A stretch of 64,000 bases of DNA from UBA11986 sp963734955 (GCA_963734955.1 CAVTJO010000005.1:1-64000); one strand, 5' to 3'. Positions 47,105 through 56,414 are shown, counted from the first letter of the stretch. Notes: a model not told the origin generated them from the letters alone. Numbers and translations are program-made.

Positions 47105-47686
47105 TCATTCGCTCAGATTTGTGGAAAACTCTTGAAGCTTCATATACAACTTTGAGAGGGGAAGCCCGACGACATTGTAGTAGCATCCTTCAATGCGTGA
47201 CACAAATACCGCACCGTAATCATCCTGGATTCCGTACGCGCCTGCTTTGTCCATTGGCGATCCCCCGGCAACGTAAGCCTCAATCTCAGGACGTGGAATC
47301 GGTCTGAATGTGACTCTTGTTTCCTCACAATCGGTTATTGATTGATTGCCGGGCCGACCGAGAATTGAGAAACCCGTCACAACAATATGTGTTCTCCCAC
47401 TGAGTGATTCAAGCATCCGGATTGCGTCAAGTCGGTTGGAAGGCTTGCCAAGATATGTGCCATCGACCATAACAATGGTGTCAGCCCCAATGATCACTGC
47501 ATCGTCGAGCCTGCCCCCGACATCAACAGCTTTCGCGAATGCAAGTCGCATCGCATTTTGCGACGGGGAAAGTGTCGCATCAAACGTCTCTTCAACCTGA
47601 CTCGGGATCACCTCAGGAGAGAGCCCAATCTGTCGGAGCAATGCAATTCGGCGGGGCGATTGCGACGCAAGAACAAGGCGCATCAT
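47105..47686 (-). CDS. maf: Maf-family nucleoside triphosphate pyrophosphatase
   Basis: 193 residues from ATG 47686 (MMRLVLASQSPRRIALLRQI); ATG 47683 is equally possible. Hallmarks: ASQSPRR, the E/D pocket VIIGADTIVMVDGTYLGKPS, GRTHIVVTGF and KAGAYGIQDDYGAVFVSRIE. The family hydrolyses dTTP/UTP or modified nucleotides to monophosphates, a house-cleaning role linked to septum inhibition. Likely co-transcribed with the B12-binding gene. Confidence 0.92.
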   Translation of the reverse strand: MMRLVLASQSPRRIALLRQIGLSPEVIPSQVEETFDATLSPSQNAMRLAFAKAVDVGGRLDDAVIIGADTIVMVDGTYLGKPSNRLDAIRMLESLSGRTHIVVTGFSILGRPGNQSITDCEETRVTFRPIPRPEIEAYVAGGSPMDKAGAYGIQDDYGAVFVSRIEGCYYNVVGLPLSKLYMKLQEFSTNLSE

Positions 47687-47774
47687 TGGCCAATCACATC
47701 TCTTGCCAATAAACAAAAAAAGCGACACACTCGTATCGCCTTTCACACACATGAACCCGGCTCACGCCATTACC

Positions 47775-48194
47775 TCACCGAAACATCGCCTTGATGCTGC
47801 CCCATGTTCTTCGAACACCATTAACGGTGTGCCTTACCGTAATCGGTCCGTAGTACACAGACGATCCATCTCCAAACAGTACCTTGATCCGATATTGGTA
47901 GATGCTCTCAGTCACCCTGAACGCTGAATTGTCCACGTACTCATACAATGAATTATTCCCCTTGAGCTGAACTTGATCAAGGAGCATAAATTGTCCGCTT
48001 TGGCTGGCGCCGGCTTTCCTCTCGAGCTCATAACGCAGAACTCCCGTCTCATCCTCGCTAACCCAGCGGATGGTGATATCGGTACCGTTGCTGTTTGCGG
48101 TCAGACTACCGTCTCTGATCACGCCGCCGAACGCGACCGTGAACATAAGCAACGTCAAAAATATTATCGGGAGCGAACGCTTGGTAGCGAACAT
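47775..48194 (-). CDS. Secreted fibronectin-III-like conserved hypothetical
   Basis: 139 residues with a signal peptide (SLPIIFLTLLMFTVAFGG). One FnIII-like domain follows: TDITIRWVSEDETGVLRYEL, ERKAG, YQYRIKVLFGDGSSVYYGPI. The short basic tail VNGVRRTWGSIKAMFR is, to my recollection, a recurrent ending in proteins of this lineage. No sorting domain, so a periplasmic location is likely. Function unknown. Confidence 0.7.
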   Translation of the reverse strand: MFATKRSLPIIFLTLLMFTVAFGGVIRDGSLTANSNGTDITIRWVSEDETGVLRYELERKAGASQSGQFMLLDQVQLKGNNSLYEYVDNSAFRVTESIYQYRIKVLFGDGSSVYYGPITVRHTVNGVRRTWGSIKAMFR

Positions 48195-48348
48195 TAGATA
48201 GAATCAGTGGAAATACGAATCCAATATAGGGCTGAAACCCAACAAAGTCAAGCGATTTCTTGATTGTCGGCCAGGAAGGAGAACTGATGGGTGAAAGGCG
48301 CTCGCCAAACCCGGAGGGCCCGACGCGGAACTGTCGAGCCCTCAACAG

Positions 48349-48431
48349 TGCGGAAGGCGGGACTTGAACCCGCATGCCTTTTGGGCGCCACCCCCTCAAG
48401 ATGGTGCGTCTGCCAATTTCGCCACTTCCGC
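48349..48431 (-). tRNA. tRNA-Leu(GAG)
   Basis: Class II cloverleaf: acceptor GCGGAAG/CTTCCGC, discriminator A, D-arm TGGCGAAATTGGCAGACGCA, anticodon arm CCATC-TTGAGGG-GGTGG (anticodon GAG), variable arm GCGCCCAAAAGGCAT, T-arm GCGGGTTCAAGTCCCGC. CCA is not encoded. Confidence 0.94.
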
Positions 48432-48457
48432 ATTAGGTAAAGAACGGGCGAATCTTG

Positions 48458-48529
48458 TGAGCGTGGGTGGGCTCGAACCACCGACCCTCTGCTTAAAAGG
48501 CAGATGCTCTACCCCTGAGCTACACGCTC
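48458..48529 (-). tRNA. tRNA-Lys(TTT)
   Basis: Cloverleaf with acceptor GAGCGTG/CACGCTC, D-arm AGCTCAGGGGTAGAGC, anticodon arm TCTGC-CTTTTAA-GCAGA (anticodon TTT), T-arm GGTGGTTCGAGCCCACC. CCA not encoded. 26 bases upstream of tRNA-Leu, probably one transcript. Confidence 0.95.
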
Positions 48530-48615
48530 TCTGCGAATCCGATCTAATTCCCCCAACTCTTATCTGGATGCCCTCACTATTGCAGGCCGCTGTTAGGAGT
48601 CTGTCAGCAATTTCA

Positions 48616-48918
48616 TTAGCAATTTATTAGCGGTCCAGATCGCCCTAACTGGCTAACAGCATTGCTCTTTCTTCCCATCCGGCCATTCGAGCAGCTTGCA
48701 AGGAAGAATGTGATTGGACAATTGTTGGCCATCTCGAATGATGAATGATTTGAATTGCACGGGTAAGATAACAAAAGCGTACTCCGAAGGCAAGTACATT
48801 GAGGATCACGGCTGTTAAACTGGGCTGTCAATCCCCGGGCCGGACATGGGATGTCTCCGGCAACAGCAACACTGGCTGTCAGCAAAAAACCTATCGTCAA
48901 AAGGAGAGACTTGTTCAT
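48616..48918 (-). CDS. Short secreted ORF, possible 5' remnant of an exported protein gene
   Basis: 100 residues. A good signal peptide (MNKSLLLTIGFLLTASVAVA) with AAAGGGAGA upstream indicates a real translation start. After about residue 25 the sequence (many Cys, Ser, Asn) shows no domain. I read it as the start of a decayed secreted-protein gene or a very small exported protein. Confidence 0.35.
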   Translation of the reverse strand: MNKSLLLTIGFLLTASVAVAGDIPCPARGLTAQFNSRDPQCTCLRSTLLLSYPCNSNHSSFEMANNCPITFFLASCSNGRMGRKSNAVSQLGRSGPLINC

Positions 48919-49420
48919 GGTTCTCCCTTTAAGGTAAGGATAACAAGAGTTTGGGTTATCGGAAAGAGCGAAGTGGAAAGGATCTGGAATCTCGGCAACA
49001 GCCGTCGGATCATTCTATGAAGTAAGAAACGAGACAGGCAAGGAGTCAGTTGTCCGGCGGGTTCGGGTTTCACCCAAATATCAGAGGCGCTTGGCGCAAT
49101 GTCAAGTGGGTTCGGCGCTGTCGAGCGTCATGGTCACGCACGAGCCAATCGATGCTACAATGGCTACGCCCGGGAAAACACGCGCGTACCCGTTGGTCGC
49201 GCAGACATGAAAGGACGGGGACCCGTCAGATAGGACGTTGGCGGCTCATCGCCTGTTGTTCAAGCGACAATGCCAAGGAAAGGCAATTGCTGGGATTCAG
49301 CAACTACACCCAAACACAACGCCCCAACCATTTCTGATCGGGGCCTTGATGGTCACGGTGACACAATGGCCTCAAACCACTTTTGGCTGACTCAATGTGC
49401 TTTTGAAATGGACGTAAGTT
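48919..49420. other. 500-base region with degenerate IS3-family transposase sequence
   Basis: No intact gene. The plus strand at about 49258-49310 encodes TMPRKGNCWDSATTP, matching the SMSRKGNCWDNA block before the last catalytic Glu of IS3-family OrfB. The frames around it are broken. No terminal inverted repeats were found. Confidence 0.5.
49234..49283 (+). mobile_element. IS3-like remnant, copy 1 of a dispersed 50-bp repeat
   Basis: The segment GACGTTGGCGGCTCATCGCC through CCAAGGAAAGG recurs with about 85 % identity at 56363-56414. It overlaps the transposase-like GNCWDS coding block, which supports an insertion-sequence origin. Confidence 0.5.
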
Positions 49421-50026
49421 TCAATAGAATCGCTTTAACGCGATCAGATCGTAGAACGATGTGCCATCCCAACTCTCTCCAGATCCTCCATCAATCTTGA
49501 CCCACAGGCTATCGCCTTGCTCGGCAGCCAGAGTGTCGTCCATCGCGTACGAGGTCCACGCAGTATCAATGACTGGTATTCCATGGGCGGCAATGATACC
49601 CTCTCCGCGTTTCAAACCCAATACAACGTACGGTGTTGCTTGGCCTGTCCGTCTCGCCCAGAATGACATCCGAACGAAGTTGGTTCCCCTCGTAGCAGGG
49701 ATTGACTCAACGACCCAATTCGTTCGTCTGCGAAGTCCCACGATTTGAAGTGAGTACGATCCTCCATCGATTGGGACCTGCGTTGAAAAGCGAACCAGTA
49801 ATGTGTCCGTTGGTATCCAGCCTTGCAATGAAGGAATACCGTTCGCTTCAAAAGAGGTCTGGAACACGACGACCGAATCATGAGATTGAATCGGGGTGGT
49901 AACGTCCGATGATTTGGAACATCCGGAGATTGCAGCAACGACAAACACGAAGAGACGCAATCGTTCAGTGAATTGTTGTCGCCTGAACTCTGGTTGTGGG
50001 TAAATGCACTGCGTATCGGAAAGCAT
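49421..50026 (-). CDS. Outer-membrane-type lipoprotein with jelly-roll-like domain
   Basis: About 200 residues. A lipoprotein signal RLRLFVFVVAAISGCSKSSD (lipobox ISGC) is clear, but the exact start is not: ATG 50026 leaves a long n-region, and a TTG nearer the hydrophobic stretch may be used. The mature part reads FQTSFEANGIPSLQGWIPTD, SLQIVGLRRRTNWVVESIPA, FVRMSFWARRTGQATPYVVL and GDSLWVKIDGGSGESWDGTS. This is the strand pattern of carbohydrate-binding or choice-of-anchor beta-sandwiches. Function unknown. Confidence 0.65.
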   Translation of the reverse strand: MLSDTQCIYPQPEFRRQQFTERLRLFVFVVAAISGCSKSSDVTTPIQSHDSVVVFQTSFEANGIPSLQGWIPTDTLLVRFSTQVPIDGGSYSLQIVGLRRRTNWVVESIPATRGTNFVRMSFWARRTGQATPYVVLGLKRGEGIIAAHGIPVIDTAWTSYAMDDTLAAEQGDSLWVKIDGGSGESWDGTSFYDLIALKRFY

Positions 50027-50161
50027 TGGACGAATGAAGGAACACCGAGCGTGAATGGAACATTGTCTGCAACAGAATAGGAATCCGCTCAACGAATGTC
50101 AAGAGGAATCTTTCGAGATTATATCTTTGACAAGCGTGGCAGCATTAACATTTGCCATACT

Positions 50162-50327
50162 ACTTCAACAGTAGCAGCTTCTTCACGCTCGTGAAGCTGC
50201 CGGCATTGTGGCGGTAGAAGTACACCCGCGTGCCAGACCATCGCCACGGAATACAGCTTCGTGATATGCAGCGTGTTGCTGTTCATTCACCAGCTGCGCC
50301 ACCTGCTGGCCCAGTGTGCCAACTTCT
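50162..50327 (-). pseudogene. Decayed T9SS sorting-domain remnant
   Basis: Directly after the stop of the Omp28-like gene, the minus strand encodes TLGQQVAQLVNEQQHAAYHE-AVFRGD, then after one frame break GVYFYRHNAGSF and SVKKLLLLK followed by a stop. This is the second half of a type A sorting domain. The first half with NYPNPFNP is gone, so at least about 30 codons are deleted and the frame is broken. Confidence 0.7.
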
Positions 50328-52451
50328 TCATCGAAGTACCAGCCTGCCGTTCTGGGTCACATTCACCCAATAGCCCCTGCCCGGCTGAAGGGTGTCAGCA
50401 GGAGAATACCCCCCACTGTACCCAAAGTAACTCGATCCCACGATGCCGGATGGAAGTTGGAGAATGGAATCCTTCAAGGCCGGACTGCTGATGGAACCGA
50501 TGAGATTCCACCCTGTGTTCACGTGCACGGTGTCTCGAACTCGAACTGTGCCGGTGATGCCGACATTCTGTGATGTGGGAAACTTCAGCCAGTAGCCGAC
50601 CCCGTTTGATAGAGTATCGTGCACCACATAACCCAGATTCTGGCTGAACGCAAACGCGCTCGATGTTGCCGACGGGAATACGATTGTCCTTCGGTAATCC
50701 ACCACGGTTAGCGGAACAGACACCATATTCCAGCCATTGGCGACGGCGTACATTGTAGGCTCTGGTATCACCGGAGTCACTATTGCATTCTGAATTTCCG
50801 CTGCACCCAAGGCAGGATTATCCTCATAGACAAACACATCCAGTTTGCAGTTTGCGGCCACCCATGCTGAGTTAAGTGTTGTTGAGAAGGTCTTTGTAAC
50901 GGTCTGTCCTGCGGTCCATGTTCCCGTGTTGACATTCTCGCCTGTCGCACCGTTTACCATATTTCTCACAACCCAGTTGTGAATCCACGTCGAGCTTCCA
51001 GGGCACGTCCCGTTCCCGGTTTGAGTATACAACAGATTATCTTCCGTGATGACATAGCTCACTTTGTACTGGGCGGGCAGCGTGCAGTTTGTGGTCAATG
51101 CGAGCGTCACATTGAGCTGACGGGTTGCTGGATTGTACGTCTTGCTTTGGATGGTGATAGAGACCGGCGTGTATCCATTGCTGGTGTACCTGTTGGTGCA
51201 GTAGTCAGTCCAAGTTGTGAAGTCACCGGGCGTGTTCTGCCTGTCAAGATTGGCAGTCGGATATCCGGAGAATCCCATAAGGGAGAGAATGTTGTTGCCG
51301 TTGTACGTTGAGTACGGATCATTGGAGCTGCCAGCAGGGCCGTGATAGGCCAACACAACCAAATTCGGATGTGCACGTTGGAGTTGCGCGGCTGTACTGT
51401 CGCCGCAGGGGCACCATTGACACCATGCGCCTGTGCAGAACTCGAGCAACACAGACCTGGTGATATCTGAGATAATGTGGAAACCGGTCAGTGTATCATT
51501 TTGCCTGTTCTGATCTGATCCGAGCTGAGAGACTGCAGTCGACGCGTAGCTCCCAATGGTGGGCGACCAATCGGCAAACGTGAGTTGCTGAGTTGCACCC
51601 GGTGCCAGGTTCGTAACGTTTTGTGTTGAAGTATATCCTCCGGGTGTAATGGTGAACGTGGTGGCGAACGATTGTGGCAACGTGCCATAGTTCTTGACGG
51701 TAGCCTTTGGTTGGTATGTTCCCGGAGCATTGCTCGCATTCGGTGCATCAATCGAAGAAACACTTGCATCGTTCGGGTAGGGTGTGCCGACCTGAATATT
51801 GTCAACGTAGAGTTCGTTTCCGAATGCTGAAATGCCTGTAAACTTCACTCTGTTGGTTCCAACAGGGAGAGTGTATCGTTTCGTCGCCCATTGTGATGCT
51901 GTCGGAACAAACACAGATGCAGTTGGAGGAGCTGTTACGAGAGGGCCGCTCACTCCACCAGCGAGAGTAACTAAGATTGTCCAGCTTGTACCACCATTTG
52001 TCGATGTGGAAATCTGAAGCTGATCATTCTCTGTTGTATACGTGGCGTAAGCGTGGTCGAACTTCACTGAATCACCAGCAACGGCCGCAAGAAAGACCGC
52101 GGTAATCAAAGAGAACTGTGATCCTGAGGAGATGCTGTAGAAGTCGGCAAGCGAAGAGCCAATTCCCACGCCGTAGCCACTGGCGTCTGTCGACCTTGTC
52201 CAAAACGCCGAACCAGACCCCTCGTTCGTCCATCCTGCCGGTGGAAATGCCGATCCTTCAAAATCCTGACTGAGGAATGTCAGGGCGTTGTCATTACCTG
52301 GAGTTGTTATCGTAACTGGAACACTATTGTCTTTTGTAAACCTGGTACCTCGAAACGGTTCCGAAACTGGCCTCACCTTGTTATGCTGCCCCGGTGCCGA
52401 AAGTGGAAAGACGAGTAATAGGAGGAGAATTGTTTCCATAACATTTTTCAT
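50328..52451 (-). CDS. Secreted Omp28/thioredoxin-like protein with GWN modules, sorting domain lost
   Basis: 707 residues from ATG 52451 (MKNVMETILLLLLVFPLSAP). Order: a choice-of-anchor-J jelly roll (about 45-215; LSQDFEGSAFPPAGWTNEGS); a CARDB-like domain (PNDASVSSIDAPNASNAPGT); and an Omp28-type thioredoxin-like domain, VLLEFCTGAWCQWCPCGDST with a CxxCxC redox cluster and VVLAYHGPAGSS. A tandem GWN module closes it (NGWNMVSVPLTVV, GVGYWLKFPTS, GWNLIGSISSPAL, GRGYWVNVTQNG). It ends at RLVLR, exactly where paralogues continue into the sorting domain, remnants of which follow. It may be periplasmic or misrouted if the deletion is real. Confidence 0.8.
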   Translation of the reverse strand: MKNVMETILLLLLVFPLSAPGQHNKVRPVSEPFRGTRFTKDNSVPVTITTPGNDNALTFLSQDFEGSAFPPAGWTNEGSGSAFWTRSTDASGYGVGIGSSLADFYSISSGSQFSLITAVFLAAVAGDSVKFDHAYATYTTENDQLQISTSTNGGTSWTILVTLAGGVSGPLVTAPPTASVFVPTASQWATKRYTLPVGTNRVKFTGISAFGNELYVDNIQVGTPYPNDASVSSIDAPNASNAPGTYQPKATVKNYGTLPQSFATTFTITPGGYTSTQNVTNLAPGATQQLTFADWSPTIGSYASTAVSQLGSDQNRQNDTLTGFHIISDITRSVLLEFCTGAWCQWCPCGDSTAAQLQRAHPNLVVLAYHGPAGSSNDPYSTYNGNNILSLMGFSGYPTANLDRQNTPGDFTTWTDYCTNRYTSNGYTPVSITIQSKTYNPATRQLNVTLALTTNCTLPAQYKVSYVITEDNLLYTQTGNGTCPGSSTWIHNWVVRNMVNGATGENVNTGTWTAGQTVTKTFSTTLNSAWVAANCKLDVFVYEDNPALGAAEIQNAIVTPVIPEPTMYAVANGWNMVSVPLTVVDYRRTIVFPSATSSAFAFSQNLGYVVHDTLSNGVGYWLKFPTSQNVGITGTVRVRDTVHVNTGWNLIGSISSPALKDSILQLPSGIVGSSYFGYSGGYSPADTLQPGRGYWVNVTQNGRLVLR

Positions 52452-52651
52452 GGTATTCCCATGGCTAAGTTGGACGCGTCGCAAGACTCGTTGTAGTCCT
52501 TCGATGTCGTAACGTCTCAATATGGGGATATCTCGCTTCAGCCGTCTACCGATTGGGGGTAAGCCGCCTTGCACTGTCCCTGAAATGAGCAGGCAGTACG
52601 GGAGGCTACCGCATTGAAACTGTTGGTGTGATGGCATTTGGCAACATCGAT

Positions 52652-54739
52652 TCACTTCAACAGCAACAGCTTCTTGCTCGCCACGAAATCGCCAGCCTGC
52701 AATCTGTAGAAATACACGCCGCTCGCCAGCCTATCACCACGGAAGACAGTCTCGTGATACCCAGCTTGCTGTTGTTCATTCACAAGTCGAGCCACTTGCT
52801 GGCCGAGGGTGTTGTATATTGTCAATGTTACAAATGATGCGTGCGGCAAGCCGTAGCGAATCGTGGTTGATGGATTAAACGGGCTCGGGTAGTTCTGAAA
52901 GAGCAAGAACGAGCGAGGAGCTTCAGCGAGCTCTTGATCCACCGAAGTCGTCGTGGGTTCCGAGCTTCGGAATACTCCACTCCCATTAGTTCCTGCAAAG
53001 AGATAGCCGTCCTCGTCAATCACAAGGGACCTGATTGACATATTCGTCAGCCCAGTAGTTGCCGGTGTCCATGTTTCTCCGCCGTCCAAAGAACGATACA
53101 CACCGTTCCCATCGGTTCCAGCAAAGAGGTGGTTCCTCTGGTTAGCAACGATTGACCATACAGGGTAGTATGCCTGCAACGAAAGCATATCCCAATTATT
53201 TCCGCTGTCAGTTGACACATGGACTCTACCAAAGTAGTCTCCGGCAAAGACATCGCCGATTTGATTGCACACCAGCGATGTAACTGAAATCTCTGACCCC
53301 AGGGGTGACCAGGTTAGTCCCTGGTCTGTTGAGCGAAAGAGCGTGGGGGGGTTGTTTGTTCGAGTGCCCGGCATGTTGGCGAAGCCTCCCGTAAAGAAAA
53401 CTCCACTTGAGTCGAACGCGTATCCAACAATTTCATAGCCCTCCATCCCAACGTCCTGCCACGAAACGCCGTGGTCCGTTGATCTGCGCAAGCCGGCAAT
53501 CGCAACATCTGAAAACACGATGTTCTGTGGGCTCACAGCGCAAGAAACAGCGTAGTAGTAAACGGGCGAGGCTATCCAACTGCTTCCATGATCCGTCGAG
53601 CGATAAAAATAATTGAACCCGCCAGCGAATGCATGACCATCAGTGTCAACGGCAACACAGTAGAAGTCATCGTTTGATAGTGAGGTCTGTAGCCATGTTA
53701 ATCCATTGTTGGTGCTGCGAAAGACACCGTTCGTATATGTAGCGGCGTACAACTCTCCGCTCTTTCCTGAGGCAACACTTGATACACCTGTGCATGATAA
53801 CCCCTCATTCCTGCTCGACCATGTTGCACCGCCATCCGATGTCACAAAAACCCCACCGTTCTCAGTAGCCGCGTAGGTCTCGTTCTCAGTGGTTGTTATC
53901 AAAGCATATACAGATCGATTCGTGATAGTTGTCTGCGTCCATGTTTGTCCATCATTTGTGGAACGAACTATGCCGTTATATCGAAGTCCGGCGATGATGA
54001 TCCCTGAATGATCAACTGTCAGCGCAATGGGGTCGGTGCGGTTGAGCCAACATCTCGCCCATGTTAGTCCGTCATCCGAGGAGCGATAGACGTCACCAAA
54101 CGCACCGGCGTACAACTTGTAGTTGCCGAATGCACAATAGGTGGCCGCCAGTGTGTCCAGGTTCGTGTCGTGCCACGTGTCTCCGCCATCAGTCGACCGG
54201 ACCACGCCATCGCGGTTCGAGGAAGTGAGGACTGAACCCAAGGGTGTGATTCCGACACCCACGTAGTAGCGAAAACCAACTGGCGGAAGAATCTGTTGCC
54301 ACGATAGACCGTCATCGGTCGAACGAAACAATCCGCTGTCGATGGTTGCGACGAACACCCTTCCGTTGAAATGAGCCGCTATCGATGACGCTCGGGTTCC
54401 AATCAGGCCGGCATTCACCCATGTGTGGCCGAAGTCAGTAGACCGAAAAACGCCCCAACTTGATGAAGTTGCCAGAAGGGTGCCTGCCGGGGTGACCGCC
54501 AGATCGTAAGTGAATTGACTCAGTAGTCCTTCACTGGCCCTTTGCCACGAAGCACCCGCGTCTGTAGAACGGAAAACTCCGGACGTCGGAGTACACGCAT
54601 ACAATCTACCAACGGAATCCCTTGCCAAGCCGTACACGGTTCCACCATACGGGCCATTGGTCTGTGTCCAGAATTGTGTCTGGGTTCGTGCTGAACTGAG
54701 AAAAACGAACAGGAGTGATACCATGAACACTTCTTTCAT
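52652..54739 (-). CDS. Secreted BNR/sortilin-type beta-propeller with T9SS sorting domain
   Basis: 695 residues. A signal peptide (FMVSLLFVFLSSARTQ) precedes some 13-14 BNR/Asp-box repeats of the form VFRSTDxGxxW (GVFRSTDAGASWQ, GVFRSTDFGHTW, GLFRSTDDGLSW, GVYRSLDGGETW), making one or two propellers (about 25-590). The sorting domain at LLFQNYPSPFNPSTTIRYGL ends FVASKKLLLLK. Similar to photosystem-II-stability-factor/VPS10-like propellers. Likely surface-exposed; binding partner unknown. Intact and in one frame. Confidence 0.88.
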   Translation of the reverse strand: MKEVFMVSLLFVFLSSARTQTQFWTQTNGPYGGTVYGLARDSVGRLYACTPTSGVFRSTDAGASWQRASEGLLSQFTYDLAVTPAGTLLATSSSWGVFRSTDFGHTWVNAGLIGTRASSIAAHFNGRVFVATIDSGLFRSTDDGLSWQQILPPVGFRYYVGVGITPLGSVLTSSNRDGVVRSTDGGDTWHDTNLDTLAATYCAFGNYKLYAGAFGDVYRSSDDGLTWARCWLNRTDPIALTVDHSGIIIAGLRYNGIVRSTNDGQTWTQTTITNRSVYALITTTENETYAATENGGVFVTSDGGATWSSRNEGLSCTGVSSVASGKSGELYAATYTNGVFRSTNNGLTWLQTSLSNDDFYCVAVDTDGHAFAGGFNYFYRSTDHGSSWIASPVYYYAVSCAVSPQNIVFSDVAIAGLRRSTDHGVSWQDVGMEGYEIVGYAFDSSGVFFTGGFANMPGTRTNNPPTLFRSTDQGLTWSPLGSEISVTSLVCNQIGDVFAGDYFGRVHVSTDSGNNWDMLSLQAYYPVWSIVANQRNHLFAGTDGNGVYRSLDGGETWTPATTGLTNMSIRSLVIDEDGYLFAGTNGSGVFRSSEPTTTSVDQELAEAPRSFLLFQNYPSPFNPSTTIRYGLPHASFVTLTIYNTLGQQVARLVNEQQQAGYHETVFRGDRLASGVYFYRLQAGDFVASKKLLLLK

Positions 54740-54822
54740 ATCGTACCTGCTTTCGATGCAAGTTGCCGATGCAGACTGGTGTTTGGTCTGTACTACCCCA
54801 TCGTGCGCAACTCTTTCACGAC

Positions 54823-55665
54823 CTACTGCATCTTTGGAGGAGAATTCGTATCAGCGAGCACATTGATCAGTTTTTCGCAACCGCCATTACCTATGAATTC
54901 CGTATGTTCGTCTATTGTCTTAAAACACTTTCCTGATATCTTACAGCATTCCATTTCATAGCCGGTCCCCTCATAGAATGCATCTATTATCTTCCCCGTA
55001 TCTGGATCAGATAGAGTGTATTTATAATTCTGTTTTCTAACCTTCGCGAGAGTGTTCATCCATATCGCGGTACTCAGCGCCCCGCAAGCATTACCGCTCA
55101 AACCAAGACCTCCGGCAAATCCGGCGACCATGACCATTTCTTCATCGCTTCCTCCCATTTTTCTGACAACTTCAGAGGCGCAACTTATTGGCGTTTGTGG
55201 TCCGGTGGATGGTTCGCAGGATAATCCCCCCTGTGCTGATTCAATTGCCTCTGGAGCCCATTTGGCCGCGAGATGAAAACAGGTGATCGGTTTGCCGGTG
55301 AGCAGGTATTTCACCAACCCGGATTTGACGGTAAAGTCGCAGGTCGTGATGTCCGAACAGTCGGCGCTTTTTGCTCTCCTGATGAATGATTCCAGAATGT
55401 GTTGTGTCGCCGTTATCGCAATAGCGATGGCTCGACCCCTGTCACTGTGCCTGCGAAAGGACTCCGCTCCCACAGCCAATGCACACCCCCAGAGCATTCC
55501 GCATTGATATCCTTGTTGTGCTATTCCACCGGCAAGAGGATCCGATGCACACTCCTCATTTTCTTTGAGATGACCGAACGCGCGGTTCAAAATATAGAAG
55601 AATGTGTGAGAGCAAGCGCCTTTCTTCAAGAACACTCTCTTGGTGTCATTTTTACTAGTAATCAT
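54823..55665 (-). CDS. C_GCAxxG_C_C family redox protein
   Basis: 280 residues from ATG 55665 (MITSKNDTKRVFLKKGACSH, AGAGG upstream). It contains the family's repeated Cys signature: QQGYQCGMLWGCALAVGAES in the first half and GLGLSGNACGALSTAIW in the second, with further conserved Cys (SADCSDITTCDF, ITCFHLA, GYEMECCKISGKCF). Family members are putative iron-sulfur or redox-active proteins. It is more A+T-rich than its neighbours and carries no export signal in a region of secreted proteins, which suggests horizontal acquisition. Confidence 0.8.
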   Translation of the reverse strand: MITSKNDTKRVFLKKGACSHTFFYILNRAFGHLKENEECASDPLAGGIAQQGYQCGMLWGCALAVGAESFRRHSDRGRAIAIAITATQHILESFIRRAKSADCSDITTCDFTVKSGLVKYLLTGKPITCFHLAAKWAPEAIESAQGGLSCEPSTGPQTPISCASEVVRKMGGSDEEMVMVAGFAGGLGLSGNACGALSTAIWMNTLAKVRKQNYKYTLSDPDTGKIIDAFYEGTGYEMECCKISGKCFKTIDEHTEFIGNGGCEKLINVLADTNSPPKMQ

Positions 55666-55751
55666 GGTCCTCTTGTTACGCGGATAGAATGATACAGCTC
55701 TCCCCACATCCTTGATCCCAAAATCCTGCCTGTTATGCTGCGTTCCACATG

Positions 55752-56296
55752 TTACGCCACAGCATGAGCGAAACTCGGCGAATGGGGGCGTGAGTCACTG
55801 CGCGGGAACGATGGGAACCGAAAGAACAAGCGGGTATTGAGAAATGTCTGCGGAAAGTTCGCGATTCGCAACGGGATTGTCAAGCGGCCTCGAGATCGAA
55901 AGTGTTGGGCGTTAACAATTGAAAGTGTTGGCGAGCCCCACGGGAGAACATTGACTCTAAACGTATCAGTCTGCGTGTAGCTCGTGAAAGGCCTGAAATC
56001 ATTTGGTGTTCCCACTCCGCAGAAGTTGTATTCGGGGCCACTCCTTGGCTAAACGAAACACGCCTCAAGCCCAGCGGGGGGCCACGGCCCTCCTCAAATT
56101 CAACACGACCATTCATGCTATCTTGTAGGTCGATGCAGTAATGCGCTCCGGGAAAGAAACCCCAGCGCATTGTCCACGTGTCCACCCCATCGGTAATGGT
56201 CAACGGTATATCAAACCGTGGTTGGGCGGACACGTTCATCACAAAAATCACCGAAATCAACGCAAGAGACACCGTTATCTCAACGAGGCATTTCAT
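55752..56296 (-). pseudogene. Truncated secreted protein of the T9SS-cargo family, one frameshift
   Basis: From ATG 56296, MKCLVEITVSLALISVIFVM-NVSAQPRFDIPLTITDGVDT, then WGFFPGAHYCIDLQDSMNG. After a break near 56020-56035 the reading continues PEYNFCGVGTPNDFRPFTSY-TQTDTFRVNVLPWGSPTL to a stop at 55752. The module DGxDTWTMRWGxxPGA is one found before sorting domains in secreted proteins of this lineage, but no sorting domain follows. The first 20 residues are a signal peptide. Probably the front end of a decayed cargo gene. Confidence 0.55.
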
Positions 56297-56362
56297 ATTT
56301 TCCTCCATGGTACACGGATGAGAGAACAATTACGCTGGAATTAGAAGGCGGGTCGACAGGTG

Positions 56363-56414
56363 GAACGTTGGCGGCTCATCGCTTCTTGTTTCAAACGATA
56401 TTGCCAAAGGAAGG
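56363..56414 (+). mobile_element. IS3-like remnant, copy 2 of the dispersed 50-bp repeat
   Basis: GAACGTTGGCGGCTCATCGC through GCCAAAGGAAGG, matching 49234-49283 with a few substitutions and one-base indels. No intact transposase nearby. Confidence 0.5.

Noticed and set aside
48301..48540. Possible short protein across the tRNA-Leu/tRNA-Lys region
   Set aside because: The frame (MRKWRNWQTHHLEGVAPKR) is the well-known artefact of translating tRNA sequence.
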